64,000 bases of DNA. Origin: AAA044-D11 sp965268555. Lineage in GTDB: Bacteria; Actinomycetota; Actinomycetes; Nanopelagicales; Nanopelagicaceae. The stretch is from NCBI GenBank assembly GCA_965268555.1, contig OZ254174.1, positions 1,178,001-1,242,000 of the forward strand. Reading direction: 5' to 3'. A model generated the notes under the pieces. That model did not search any database and was not told the DNA's origin. It saw only the letters and a program-made list of their open reading frames with translations. A program made the position numbers and the translations under genes. Numbering within the stretch: position 1 is the first letter of the stretch; each line of letters opens with the position of its first letter. This document shows, piece after piece, positions 48,914-56,884 of the stretch.

Positions 48914-49681
48914 ATGACAACCGCGCTAGTAACTGGTGCCACCGCAGGTATTGGTGAATCTTTTACTAGATTGCTTGCAGCAAAAGGTTTTGACTTAGTT
49001 CTTGTAGCTCGCGATAAAAAGCGGCTACAAGAACGGGCCAATTCACTCTCCAAAAAATATAGCGTTGAAGTGGAAGTCTTACCGGCTGATTTATCAGTTC
49101 CCGCGCAATTAGCAAAAGTAGAGAAGCGACTCTCGAACCCTAAGAAGCCGATCGAAGTATTAATCAATAATGCTGGATTTGGGATTAAAGATAGTTTTCT
49201 TGCCAGCAATCTTGCAGATGAAATCCAATTGATGGATGTACTGGCAAAAGCACCTATGCAACTTATGCATGCAGTTCTACCCCAAATGTTAAGCCGTGAT
49301 TCTGGAACCATAATTAATGTTTCAAGTGTTGCAAGTTTTATTGCTGGTGGTACCTACAGCGCCGCAAAGTCTTATTTAACTGTTCACACCGAATCACTTC
49401 ATACCGAGCTTTCAAAAACAAAAATAAATATCTCAGCCCTCTGTCCCGGATTTACTCATACCGAGTTTCATCAGCGTGGAAATATGAAAATGTCTGGCCT
49501 TCCAAATTTCATGTGGTTAGAGGCAGATCGAGTCGTGGCAGATTCATGGCGGGCTGCACTTGCGGGACGAGCAATTTGTATTCCTGGTTGGCAGTATAAA
49601 ACTCTTAGTACTATCGCAAGATTTGGCCCTCGCCCTCTTGTGCGCAAACTTGGTATTAAGGTTCGAGCGCGCCAACGTTAA
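48914..49681 (+). CDS. Short-chain dehydrogenase/reductase
   Basis: A 255-residue classical SDR. Cofactor-binding TGATAGIGESF (TGxxxGIG) at 7-17, structural LINNAGFG near residue 85, and the catalytic Ser-Tyr-Lys set: Ser in NVSSVAS, YSAAKSY with Tyr and Lys. The LCPGFTHTEF region follows. The substrate is unknown. It is 4 nt downstream of the LYS9-like gene and probably co-transcribed. SDRs of this DltE/YqjQ-type branch act on lipophilic or keto substrates. Confidence 0.88.
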   Translation: MTTALVTGATAGIGESFTRLLAAKGFDLVLVARDKKRLQERANSLSKKYSVEVEVLPADLSVPAQLAKVEKRLSNPKKPIEVLINNAGFGIKDSFLASNLADEIQLMDVLAKAPMQLMHAVLPQMLSRDSGTIINVSSVASFIAGGTYSAAKSYLTVHTESLHTELSKTKINISALCPGFTHTEFHQRGNMKMSGLPNFMWLEADRVVADSWRAALAGRAICIPGWQYKTLSTIARFGPRPLVRKLGIKVRARQR

Positions 49682-49806
49682 AATTCACAGTAATTTCACC
49701 GCAACGCTTCTGCTTTCGCCCGAATAAATCGCAATGCGATAGCTAGAATTGCCCTATTCGCGCCGCTCTATGTGGCGGCCGATTTAACAATAAGTTGGGG
49801 GTCAAA

Positions 49807-50379
49807 GTGTCAAAGAGAATTTCAGCGCTATCGATTGCAGTACTTGTACTTGCGGGAACATTTGTAAATGTTTCCGGTGCATCTGCAGCCACACCATATA
49901 AAGCGTGCAAGCCAGCAAAGGCTAAAGCGACAATTGGAAAATTGTCATACACCTGTGCGAAGAATCCAGCTAGCACCTCAACAAAATTGGTCTGGGTCTC
50001 GAAGCCTTGTCTAGATGCAAATGCTAATTACAAGAGCGCCCTCTCAATCACAGCTTCAAATACTGCGACAACTACAGCGGCTGTCAATGCAGCTAAGCGC
50101 TCTATTGCGACAAACGAGCGCCAACTAGCATCGGCTCAGAAGAATGTTGATACTTGGAGCAAGAACATGCTCCGTTATCCAAAGAATCCGACTGATACTG
50201 AGAAGAAGCAGATTGCAACCGTTCAAGAGGGTATCGATCGCAATAAGCAACGCGTTGCTGATGCTCAAGCAAATATCGCAAGTCTGCAAGCACAAGTTGC
50301 AGCTGCAACAGAGCAAGATGCAAAGAACGCAGCAGGCTTGGAAGCGATTAAGGCCAGCGTTACTTCTTCTTGTAAGTAA
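49807..50379 (+). CDS. Secreted coiled-coil protein with Cys-Cys-Trp motif
   Basis: A 190-residue exported protein starting at the GTG at 49807, with GGGGGT before it. Signal peptide residues 1-27 (ending GASA). Residues 32-62 carry the motif shared with two other secreted proteins here: Cys, 15 residues, Cys, 12 residues, Trp (TKLVW). The rest is a long heptad-rich helix (RSIATNERQLASAQKNV, then RNKQRVADAQANIASLQAQV) ending in a Cys-Lys. It resembles peptidoglycan-associated coiled-coil proteins, but no enzyme domain is present. A terminator-like hairpin lies 62 nt beyond its stop. Confidence 0.62.
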   Translation: MSKRISALSIAVLVLAGTFVNVSGASAATPYKACKPAKAKATIGKLSYTCAKNPASTSTKLVWVSKPCLDANANYKSALSITASNTATTTAAVNAAKRSIATNERQLASAQKNVDTWSKNMLRYPKNPTDTEKKQIATVQEGIDRNKQRVADAQANIASLQAQVAAATEQDAKNAAGLEAIKASVTSSCK

Positions 50380-50395
50380 GACCTAGTTTTACCTC

Positions 50396-50401
50396 TACGC
50401 T
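50396..50401 (+). promoter_or_regulatory. Putative leaderless -10 box of the GGDEF gene
   Basis: TACGCT ends 6 nt before the ATG at 50408. The -35 is not clear. The start codon itself lies in the loop of a small hairpin (CTCGC/GCGAG, 50400-50415). Confidence 0.4.
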
Positions 50402-50407
50402 CGCTAA

Positions 50408-51790
50408 ATGGCGAGAGTAGGAGTATTTCTCTTATTGATTAGCCACCTGATAATTCGGGTGGCTTTTCATTTGCCTTCGATTGTTCCGGATTTAATTCTC
50501 TTCAATCTGATTGCACTCTTAGCGGCATACCTCGCTTGGAAATCACCGAAAGTAAATGATCGGCTCGCTAAAAATGCAATTGCTTTGGCAATATTTATTT
50601 GGGCTTTGGGCTCGACTTTCTCAACTTGGAATTCTTTTTATACATTTGCAGTTTCTGAACGTGTTATTGATTTTTGTTACACAGCTTTCTATCCCCTAGT
50701 TTTTCTTGGAATTATTCGCGCTCTTGCCGTAACTAAGAAAATTTCTGCGCTTGAATTGTTGGACACTGCGATTATTGCACTTGGTACTTCAAGTTTGATT
50801 GCCAGTCTGCTTCTGCGTCCAGCCCTGCTTGCTTTTTCTGGCAGTAAATATGAAGTCTTTCTCTCGATTCTCTATCCAGTAGGTGATCTAATCCTTGTGG
50901 CAGCGAGCCTCTCACTTGTTGTCCTCCAGCATAGAAATACTCGAAGCTTGGTGATGTTTGCAGGTGTCACAATTTATGCAATAACTGATCTACTTTTCTT
51001 ACTTCTCTCGGCAACTTCTGGTTATGAATTCGCGGCGCTTTCTGATGATGGTTGGTTGTTGGGGCTTGCGCTAATTGCTAGCGCACTCTGGCTTCATGGT
51101 GGTGAGACCGAAATAGTAGAACGACATATAAATAATTGGGCGACGACAGCCTCACTAATTCTGAGTGCAAGCATTCTTGGATATGGCGCGATGCGGGCTA
51201 ACTATTTTCCAATTTTCGTACTTGCGCTAGCTTTCGCAACAATCTCTCTTGCCTTTCTGCGTATGGCTCTTGCCTTGCGCGATGCCAAAGCAATTGGCGA
51301 TGATCGAAAGCATGCCCGAACTGATGAATTGACCGGTCTGCCAAATCGTCGCAGATTTATAGCTGAACTCGAACTATTGCGCCGAAAAAATGGCACTCTG
51401 CTTCTATTAGATCTAGATGGTTTCAAAGCAGTCAATGACACACATGGCCACGAAATCGGCGATCAGTTACTGAAACAAATTACAACTAGATTCAATCGCG
51501 TTCTAGCTGATGACATATTGTTAGCAAGACTTGGTGGCGATGAGTTCGGCGTAATTATCTATGGCGAACGAAATATTGGAAATGATGTTGCTCTCGCTCT
51601 ACGCGCGACTTGTACCTATCCATTCACACTTTCAGTTGGTGATGTGAGAGTTGGAGTGAGTATTGGAAGTGTTACTACTGAGGGGCCAACAACGACAAAG
51701 GAAGCTCTGCTAAAGCGAGCCGATAGCGCGATGTATGAAGCAAAACGAAGTGGCGCTGGTTATATCCAGGCGCCGACTACTTCGGTTTAA
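50408..51790 (+). CDS. Membrane-anchored diguanylate cyclase (GGDEF)
   Basis: A 460-residue protein. Residues 1-290 hold about 8-9 transmembrane helices of no recognised sensor family. Residues 300-460 form a GGDEF domain with DELTGLPNRRRF (near 307), LARLGGDEFG (near 373-381) and RADSAMYEAKRSGAGY. The intact GGDEF motif indicates c-di-GMP synthesis. The residues 5-8 positions before the motif do not form the RxxD inhibitory site. A terminator-like hairpin lies within codons 12-19. No c-di-GMP phosphodiesterase is seen in the window. Signal sensed unknown. Confidence 0.85.
   Translation: MARVGVFLLLISHLIIRVAFHLPSIVPDLILFNLIALLAAYLAWKSPKVNDRLAKNAIALAIFIWALGSTFSTWNSFYTFAVSERVIDFCYTAFYPLVFLGIIRALAVTKKISALELLDTAIIALGTSSLIASLLLRPALLAFSGSKYEVFLSILYPVGDLILVAASLSLVVLQHRNTRSLVMFAGVTIYAITDLLFLLLSATSGYEFAALSDDGWLLGLALIASALWLHGGETEIVERHINNWATTASLILSASILGYGAMRANYFPIFVLALAFATISLAFLRMALALRDAKAIGDDRKHARTDELTGLPNRRRFIAELELLRRKNGTLLLLDLDGFKAVNDTHGHEIGDQLLKQITTRFNRVLADDILLARLGGDEFGVIIYGERNIGNDVALALRATCTYPFTLSVGDVRVGVSIGSVTTEGPTTTKEALLKRADSAMYEAKRSGAGYIQAPTTSV
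50441..50467 (+). terminator. Intrinsic terminator-like hairpin in the 5' end of the GGDEF gene
   Basis: AGCCACC (50441-50447) pairs perfectly with GGTGGCT (50458-50464) around a 10-nt loop and is followed by TTTT. It could end transcripts of the upstream secreted-protein gene, or attenuate the GGDEF message, since it overlaps codons 12-19. Confidence 0.6.
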
Positions 51791-53141
51791 TCTCTTCCAA
51801 GCGCGCAAGTGATTCGATGCGTTCTGTCGCATGGTTAACGATGCGCTCGGGATAACCTTTGGAATAACCGTCTAGAAATTCCCACGGCTCGTGTATTTGA
51901 TCGGCAGTTAAATGCGCAAGTTCTGGCACATACTTGCGGATGTAATCACCATTCACATCGAAACGTTTTCCTTGTTCGATTGGATTGAACACCCGGTAAT
52001 AAGGCGAGGCATCCGTGCCACATCCTGCAGTCCATTGCCAGCCATGTGAGTTTGATGCAACATCGAAATCAACAAGATGTTCCATAAAGAAATCAGCACC
52101 TAGTTGCCATTCCAAGTGCAAATCTTTAACTAAGAATGAGGCAACAACCATACGTGTGCGATTGTGCATCCACCCCTCTTTAACTATCTGGCGCATTGCG
52201 GCATCAACAAATGGATATCCAGTTCGGCCTTCACACCAAGCTTTGAATTTTTCGCCAGGTTCGTCGTATCGCATATCTTTAAATCGAGGCGCGTAATAAT
52301 CGTTCTCGGTATGTGGATTATTAAAAAGCACATCCGCATAGAACTCGCGCCAGGCAATCTCTTTGCGATAAACATCATGTGCGTTACTAGTTCCTAGGTC
52401 TGCGAGCAACGTGCGGGGATGAATTTCGCCCCACTTAAGATGCGCACTTAATTTACTTGTGCCATCTACTCCTGCGTTATTTCGCTCGGTGTCATAACTT
52501 GAAAGAGCGCTCTTCTTAAATACTTCCCACCTCGCAAGTGCTGCTGTTTCACCTGCCATTGGAATTTCACAACCCTCTGGAACTTTCCAATCAACAAAGT
52601 TTCTATCACCGGCATCAGGTGTTACCAAATTAATTTTTGCAGGTTTAGCAGCAGGTTTGCGCCAACCATGAACGCACCAAGCTTTATAGAACGGGGTATA
52701 AACGCGATACGGAGTTGCATCACTTGGTTTCAAAACGCGACCCGGCGCGACTGCATATGGACTTCCGGTTCTAACTAAATTGATTCCTGCGCCTTCAACT
52801 CGTAAATCACGTGCGGCGCCATAAGGCTCAAATTCTTGACTGATATGAACTTCACTTGCACCATATCTTTCAACCAAAGATTTTAGAACTTCTACCTGAT
52901 CTCCCACCATTACATGCAATTTATTACCGAGTGATTCATCTAAAGCTCGAAGTGAATTACCTAAGTAGGCCAGGCGTTTGCTTCCGCTTTGGTTGATTAA
53001 CTTTTCATCAAGGATAAAAACTGCAATGAGTTCATCGCAATTTTCTAACGCGGCAACAAGTGCAGGGTTATCCGATAAACGCAGATCTCTTCTGAACCAG
53101 AAGATATTGCGTTTAGTTGTGGAGTGAGTGGACTGACTCAT
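51777..53141 (-). CDS. phrB: Deoxyribodipyrimidine photolyase
   Basis: A 454-residue class I photolyase-type flavoprotein. N-terminal antenna domain (IFWFRRDLRLSDNPAL, 10-25) and FAD-binding domain with EIAWREFYADVL, RTGYPFVDAAMRQI and the HNRTRMVVASFLVKDL helix followed by NSHGWQWTAGCGTDASPYYRVFNP, the folded pocket around FAD. It repairs UV-induced pyrimidine dimers with blue light, fitting a sunlit aquatic habitat. The ATG at 53141 is preferred, though a GTG at 53159 is possible. Both lie inside the 3' end of gltA (29-nt overlap). Cryptochrome function cannot be excluded. Confidence 0.93.
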   Translation of the reverse strand: MSQSTHSTTKRNIFWFRRDLRLSDNPALVAALENCDELIAVFILDEKLINQSGSKRLAYLGNSLRALDESLGNKLHVMVGDQVEVLKSLVERYGASEVHISQEFEPYGAARDLRVEGAGINLVRTGSPYAVAPGRVLKPSDATPYRVYTPFYKAWCVHGWRKPAAKPAKINLVTPDAGDRNFVDWKVPEGCEIPMAGETAALARWEVFKKSALSSYDTERNNAGVDGTSKLSAHLKWGEIHPRTLLADLGTSNAHDVYRKEIAWREFYADVLFNNPHTENDYYAPRFKDMRYDEPGEKFKAWCEGRTGYPFVDAAMRQIVKEGWMHNRTRMVVASFLVKDLHLEWQLGADFFMEHLVDFDVASNSHGWQWTAGCGTDASPYYRVFNPIEQGKRFDVNGDYIRKYVPELAHLTADQIHEPWEFLDGYSKGYPERIVNHATERIESLARLEEIKPK

Positions 53142-54225
53142 CCCAGCCCTGAACTTCACTTACCTTGCGAGGAGCAGGACCGACATAACGGGCTGATGGG
53201 CGAATGATTCGACCAGTGCGCTTCTGTTCAAGAATATGCGCAGACCAACCAGCGGTACGTGCAGCAGTAAACATTGAAGTAAACATATGCGATGGAATTT
53301 GTGCGAAATCGAGAACGATTGCTGCCCAAAACTCAACGTTTGTTTCTAGAACACGATCTGGTTGACGCTCGTGAAGCTCAGCCAGTGCAGCCTTTTCAAG
53401 TGCTAGTGCAACTTCATAACGAGGTGCATTTAGCTCTTTAGAAATTCGGCGAAGTGTACGAGCACGTGGATCTTCGGCGCGATAAACCCGGTGACCAAAT
53501 CCCATCAATCGTTCTTTACGATCTAGAACACCTTTGACATATGCAGTTGCGTCGCCAGATTTTTCAACACCTTCGATCATGCTTAGTACGCGAGCAGGTG
53601 CACCACCATGTAGCGGACCTGACATTGCACCGATTGCGCCAGAGATTGAGGCCGCAACATCTGCACCAGTTGATGCAATTACGCGTGCAGTAAATGTTGA
53701 AGCATTCATTCCATGTTCAGCAGCAGATACAAAATAAGCATCAACAGCGCGAACGTGAAGTGGATCCGGTTCGCCGCGCCATCTAATCATCATTCGTTCA
53801 ACAACTGTATGGGCCTTATCAACTTCTGATTGCGGAACCATTGGCGCAGTTCCACGTGCTGCTTGTGCAACATATGAAAGAACCATTACTGAAGTGCGGG
53901 CAAGTTGAATTCGAGCTTCGTCATCAGTTGTATCTAAAAGTGGTTTGAAACCCCAAGCTGGTGCAAGCATTGCAATTGCAGATTGCACATCAACGCGCAC
54001 ATCACCAGAGTGAACCGGAATTGGGAATGGTTCTGCTGCGGGAAGTCCTGGATTAAATTCGTTATCAACTAACAAGCCCCAGACGTTTCCGAAAGTTACG
54101 CGGCCAACTAAATCTTCAATATCAACTCCGCGATAGCGAAGCGCGCTACCTTCTTTATCCGGCTCGGCAATTTCAGATTCAAATGCGATTACACCTTCAA
54201 GACCGGGTTTAAAACTCTCTGGCAC
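53113..54225 (-). CDS. gltA: Citrate synthase
   Basis: A 370-residue short-type citrate synthase of the actinobacterial citA branch. N-terminal GLEGVIAFESEIAEPD, substrate His in GPLHGGAPARVL, catalytic His in MGFGHRVYRAEDPRA and the Asp in the VEFWAAIVLDFAQIP region. The start I chose is GTG at 54225, preceded by GAGGGAG 6 nt away; an in-frame TTG at 54240 would add five residues. It supplies the TCA cycle with citrate. The photolyase gene overlaps its 3' end. A 2-methylcitrate synthase role is less likely given the synteny with pdxH-serC. Confidence 0.92.
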   Translation of the reverse strand: MPESFKPGLEGVIAFESEIAEPDKEGSALRYRGVDIEDLVGRVTFGNVWGLLVDNEFNPGLPAAEPFPIPVHSGDVRVDVQSAIAMLAPAWGFKPLLDTTDDEARIQLARTSVMVLSYVAQAARGTAPMVPQSEVDKAHTVVERMMIRWRGEPDPLHVRAVDAYFVSAAEHGMNASTFTARVIASTGADVAASISGAIGAMSGPLHGGAPARVLSMIEGVEKSGDATAYVKGVLDRKERLMGFGHRVYRAEDPRARTLRRISKELNAPRYEVALALEKAALAELHERQPDRVLETNVEFWAAIVLDFAQIPSHMFTSMFTAARTAGWSAHILEQKRTGRIIRPSARYVGPAPRKVSEVQGWDESVHSLHN

Positions 54226-54342
54226 GACGGGCTCCCTCAACTAGTTGCGCATATTCTCCACACTTTTACGGGTGAAGCCAAACTCAAGGCGCTGATATTG
54301 GCGCAAGATGCAGGCGGGGCAAAAGTGAAGTTAGATACAGCC

Positions 54343-55008
54343 ATGAGCGAAATCAATCGGGAGTCGATTCGGGCGATGCGCCTTTCATATGGCCAGGAGG
54401 GATTAGCCGATTCTGACCTTGCTGCTGATCCAATTGAACAATTAAAAAAGTGGCTGGGTCAGGCAGCCGAAAATATTATGGTCGTGGAAGCAAATGCAAT
54501 GGTTCTCTCCACGATTACAGATGGCGCACCAATTTCGCGAACCGTGTTGTTGAAAGATGTTTCAACTGAAGGATTTACCTTTTTCACAAATTATTTATCT
54601 CGTAAAGCCAAGGCAATTGCTGAAGTTCCAAAGGTCTCACTTTTATTTCCTTGGTATCCGATGGAGCGCCAAGTAATAATTACGGGCACCGCTGAAAAAG
54701 TCAGCGCACAAGCGAGTGATGATTATTTCGCAAGCCGTCCTTGGGGCAGTCAGATCGGTGCCATCGCAAGTGCCCAATCAGATGAGTTGGAATCGCGAGA
54801 AGTTCTAGAAAAACGATATGCCGAAATCGCCGCGAAGTATCCGCAAGGCAGTTCGGTCCCACGGCCAGATTATTGGGGCGGATATTTAGTTCGACCAGAG
54901 AGCATCGAATTTTGGCAAGGGCGGTATTCCAGATTGCATGATCGATTGCGATATGTGCGCTCTGAATCCCAAAAAACCGATTGGCAAGTTAAACGCCTCA
55001 ACCCTTAG
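54343..55008 (+). CDS. pdxH: Pyridoxamine/pyridoxine 5'-phosphate oxidase
   Basis: A 221-residue FMN enzyme making PLP. Family blocks are MRLSYGQEGL, SRTVLLKDVSTEGFTFFTNY, FPWYPMERQV and the C-terminal PEXIEFWQGRYSRLHDRLRY signature. I start at the ATG at 54343 (MSEINRES). An in-frame TTG at 54298 would add 15 residues not typical of the family. Divergent from gltA. The next gene, serC, uses the PLP product as cofactor. Confidence 0.93.
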   Translation: MSEINRESIRAMRLSYGQEGLADSDLAADPIEQLKKWLGQAAENIMVVEANAMVLSTITDGAPISRTVLLKDVSTEGFTFFTNYLSRKAKAIAEVPKVSLLFPWYPMERQVIITGTAEKVSAQASDDYFASRPWGSQIGAIASAQSDELESREVLEKRYAEIAAKYPQGSSVPRPDYWGGYLVRPESIEFWQGRYSRLHDRLRYVRSESQKTDWQVKRLNP

Positions 55009-55017
55009 GCTCTACCC

Positions 55018-56139
55018 ATGAGCGATATTAAAATTCCAGATAATTTAAAGCCGGTTGATGGTCGTTTTGGTTGCGGTCCATCAAAGATTCGTCCCGAAGC
55101 CCTTGCTGCGTTAGCAAAAGGCGGAACATCAATTCTTGGAACATCGCATCGCCAGAAGCCAGTTAAGAACGTAGTTAACCGAGTTCGCACTGGGCTTACA
55201 TCACTATTTAATCTCCCTGAAGGTTACGAAGTTGTTTTAGGCAACGGCGGATCAACTGCATTCTGGGATATCGCAACATTTGGTTTAATTGAAAAGAAAT
55301 CACAGCACCTAGTCTTTGGTGAGTTTTCATCAAAGTTTGCTGCTGCGGCAAAAGATGCACCATTCTTAGATGATCCAACAGTCATCAAAGTTGAACCAGG
55401 TGCACACCCGGTTGCGGTTGCAGAAGCGGGCGTTGATGTTTACGCACTGACTCACAACGAAACCAGCACTGGCGTTTCAATGCCAATCACTCGCCCAGTC
55501 GGCACCGAAGGCGCACTCGTATTAGTCGATGCAACTTCAGCAGCAGGCGGACTTGATGTCGATATGTCACAGTGCGATGTTTATTACTTCGCTCCGCAGA
55601 AATCTTTCGCATCTGATGGTGGCCTCTGGATTGCAATCATGAGCCCAGCAGCTATTGCTCGCGTTGCAAAGATCAAAGAGAGCGGTCGCTTTATCCCAGC
55701 CTTCTTCGATCTAACAATTGCAATTGATAATTCACGCTTAGATCAGACCTATAACACCCCAGCACTTGCAACACTTATCTTGCTTGCCGATCAAATTGAA
55801 TGGATGAACTCAAACGGTGGCCTTAAGTTTGCGGCTGGTCGCTCTGCACAATCATCTGCACATCTTTACTCATGGGCAGAGAAGAACGATTACACAACAC
55901 CATTCGTAGTTGACCCTGCAATGCGCTCAAAAGTTGTTGGAACAATTAACTTTGATGATGCAATCGACGCCCTTGAAATCGCAAAGATTCTCCGTGCGAA
56001 TGGCATTGTAGATACAGACCCATATCGCAAACTGGGTAAGAACCAATTGCGTGTCGGTATGTTCCCTGCGGTTGATCCAAGTGATGTTGAAAAACTAACT
56101 GCCTCCATTGATTACATTGTCGCCGAACTAAAGAAGTAA
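55018..56139 (+). CDS. serC: Phosphoserine aminotransferase
   Basis: A 373-residue class V aminotransferase of the mycobacterial-type branch, converting 3-phosphohydroxypyruvate to phosphoserine. N-terminal GCGPSKIRPEAL, substrate loop THNETSTGV, and the PLP-binding Lys in FAPQKSFASDGG near residue 197. Starts 9 nt after pdxH. It may also serve pyridoxine synthesis in some bacteria. Full length and intact. Confidence 0.94.
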   Translation: MSDIKIPDNLKPVDGRFGCGPSKIRPEALAALAKGGTSILGTSHRQKPVKNVVNRVRTGLTSLFNLPEGYEVVLGNGGSTAFWDIATFGLIEKKSQHLVFGEFSSKFAAAAKDAPFLDDPTVIKVEPGAHPVAVAEAGVDVYALTHNETSTGVSMPITRPVGTEGALVLVDATSAAGGLDVDMSQCDVYYFAPQKSFASDGGLWIAIMSPAAIARVAKIKESGRFIPAFFDLTIAIDNSRLDQTYNTPALATLILLADQIEWMNSNGGLKFAAGRSAQSSAHLYSWAEKNDYTTPFVVDPAMRSKVVGTINFDDAIDALEIAKILRANGIVDTDPYRKLGKNQLRVGMFPAVDPSDVEKLTASIDYIVAELKK

Positions 56140-56145
56140 ATTTCC

Positions 56146-56226
56146 TTGAGCTATAAAGTTCGCAGACTTGTAACACTTGCGGTGTTAATTGGCGTCACTC
56201 TGCTAGTCGTTATCTTTCGCGGTTAA
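56146..56226 (+). CDS. Possible 26-residue single-helix membrane peptide
   Basis: A TTG-initiated frame of 26 codons with a basic start (SYKVRRLV) and a hydrophobic helix (TLAVLIGVTLLVVIF) ending RG. It lies tightly between serC (6 nt) and the DUF2530 gene (4 nt), and the whole chain is a well-formed single membrane helix, which is unusual by chance. No ribosome-binding site is obvious. Unproven. Confidence 0.35.
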   Translation: MSYKVRRLVTLAVLIGVTLLVVIFRG

Positions 56227-56230
56227 TGCC

Positions 56231-56416
56231 ATGGTTCATCTACGTAGTGCAATTACTGTAATCATCATCGGAATCGCGCTCTGGTTTATCGCGCTCATCG
56301 TGGCCTTCGGCATCGATGCCAGCTCAGATGCAAAATGGATTTGCGCAGCAGGAATTGCTCTAGGCGTATTTGGATTGCGTTACACGATTAGACGAGCAAA
56401 GCGCGAAGTTAAGTAA
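56231..56416 (+). CDS. DUF2530-like small membrane protein
   Basis: A 61-residue protein with two hydrophobic helices (about 7-28 and 36-50), a GIALWFIALIVAF first helix, a KWICAAGIALGVFGLRY second helix and a basic C-terminal tail RRAKREVK. It matches the DUF2530 pattern found near cspB and serC in actinobacteria. Function unknown. It converges on the cold-shock gene (3 nt between ends). Confidence 0.65.
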   Translation: MVHLRSAITVIIIGIALWFIALIVAFGIDASSDAKWICAAGIALGVFGLRYTIRRAKREVK

Positions 56417-56419
56417 GAC

Positions 56420-56803
56420 TTAGCTTTCGAACTGCCCAGCAATACCGCGAAGCACTTTAGCTAAGCGTTCTGCATCTGGTCCTGATGGATGGCGACCATG
56501 ACGAAGACCATTTCCGACCTTATCTAAAATCTTAATTGTGTCTTCAATCATGGTTGCAAGGTCGTCGTGATTAATACGATTGTTTGCAACAACAGAAGCT
56601 GGTTCATCAATTAACCGAACAGTCATTGCTTGTGGACCTTTCTTGCCTTCGATAACTCCGAATTCAAGTTTGGTTCCTGGCTTAACTGTTGCAATACCTG
56701 CAGGCAGAGCTGAAGATGCTAAATAAACATCTGCTCCTTCTTCGGATTCAATAAATCCAAAACCCTTTTCAAGGCTGTACCACTTCACACGACCTAGAGG
56801 CAT
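56420..56803 (-). CDS. Cold-shock domain protein with C-terminal extension
   Basis: A 127-residue protein of the actinobacterial CspB long type. The cold-shock domain (1-66) has RNP1-like KGFGFIES, but the RNP2 position reads DVYLASSAL in place of the usual VFVHYSA, so the aromatic/His RNA-stacking residues are reduced. Residues 75-127 form an extra helical tail (INHDDLATMIEDTIKILDKVG). Relatives are mycobacterial CspB (Rv0871). Likely an RNA-binding protein but with altered affinity. Confidence 0.85.
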   Translation of the reverse strand: MPLGRVKWYSLEKGFGFIESEEGADVYLASSALPAGIATVKPGTKLEFGVIEGKKGPQAMTVRLIDEPASVVANNRINHDDLATMIEDTIKILDKVGNGLRHGRHPSGPDAERLAKVLRGIAGQFES

Positions 56804-56884
56804 TGGGGAACTCCTTTTTTTCTTTACTTCTGATTCTGCGGTTTTTACAAGAGGGTTAGTTTAACTTAAATCGATAAAGCGCGG

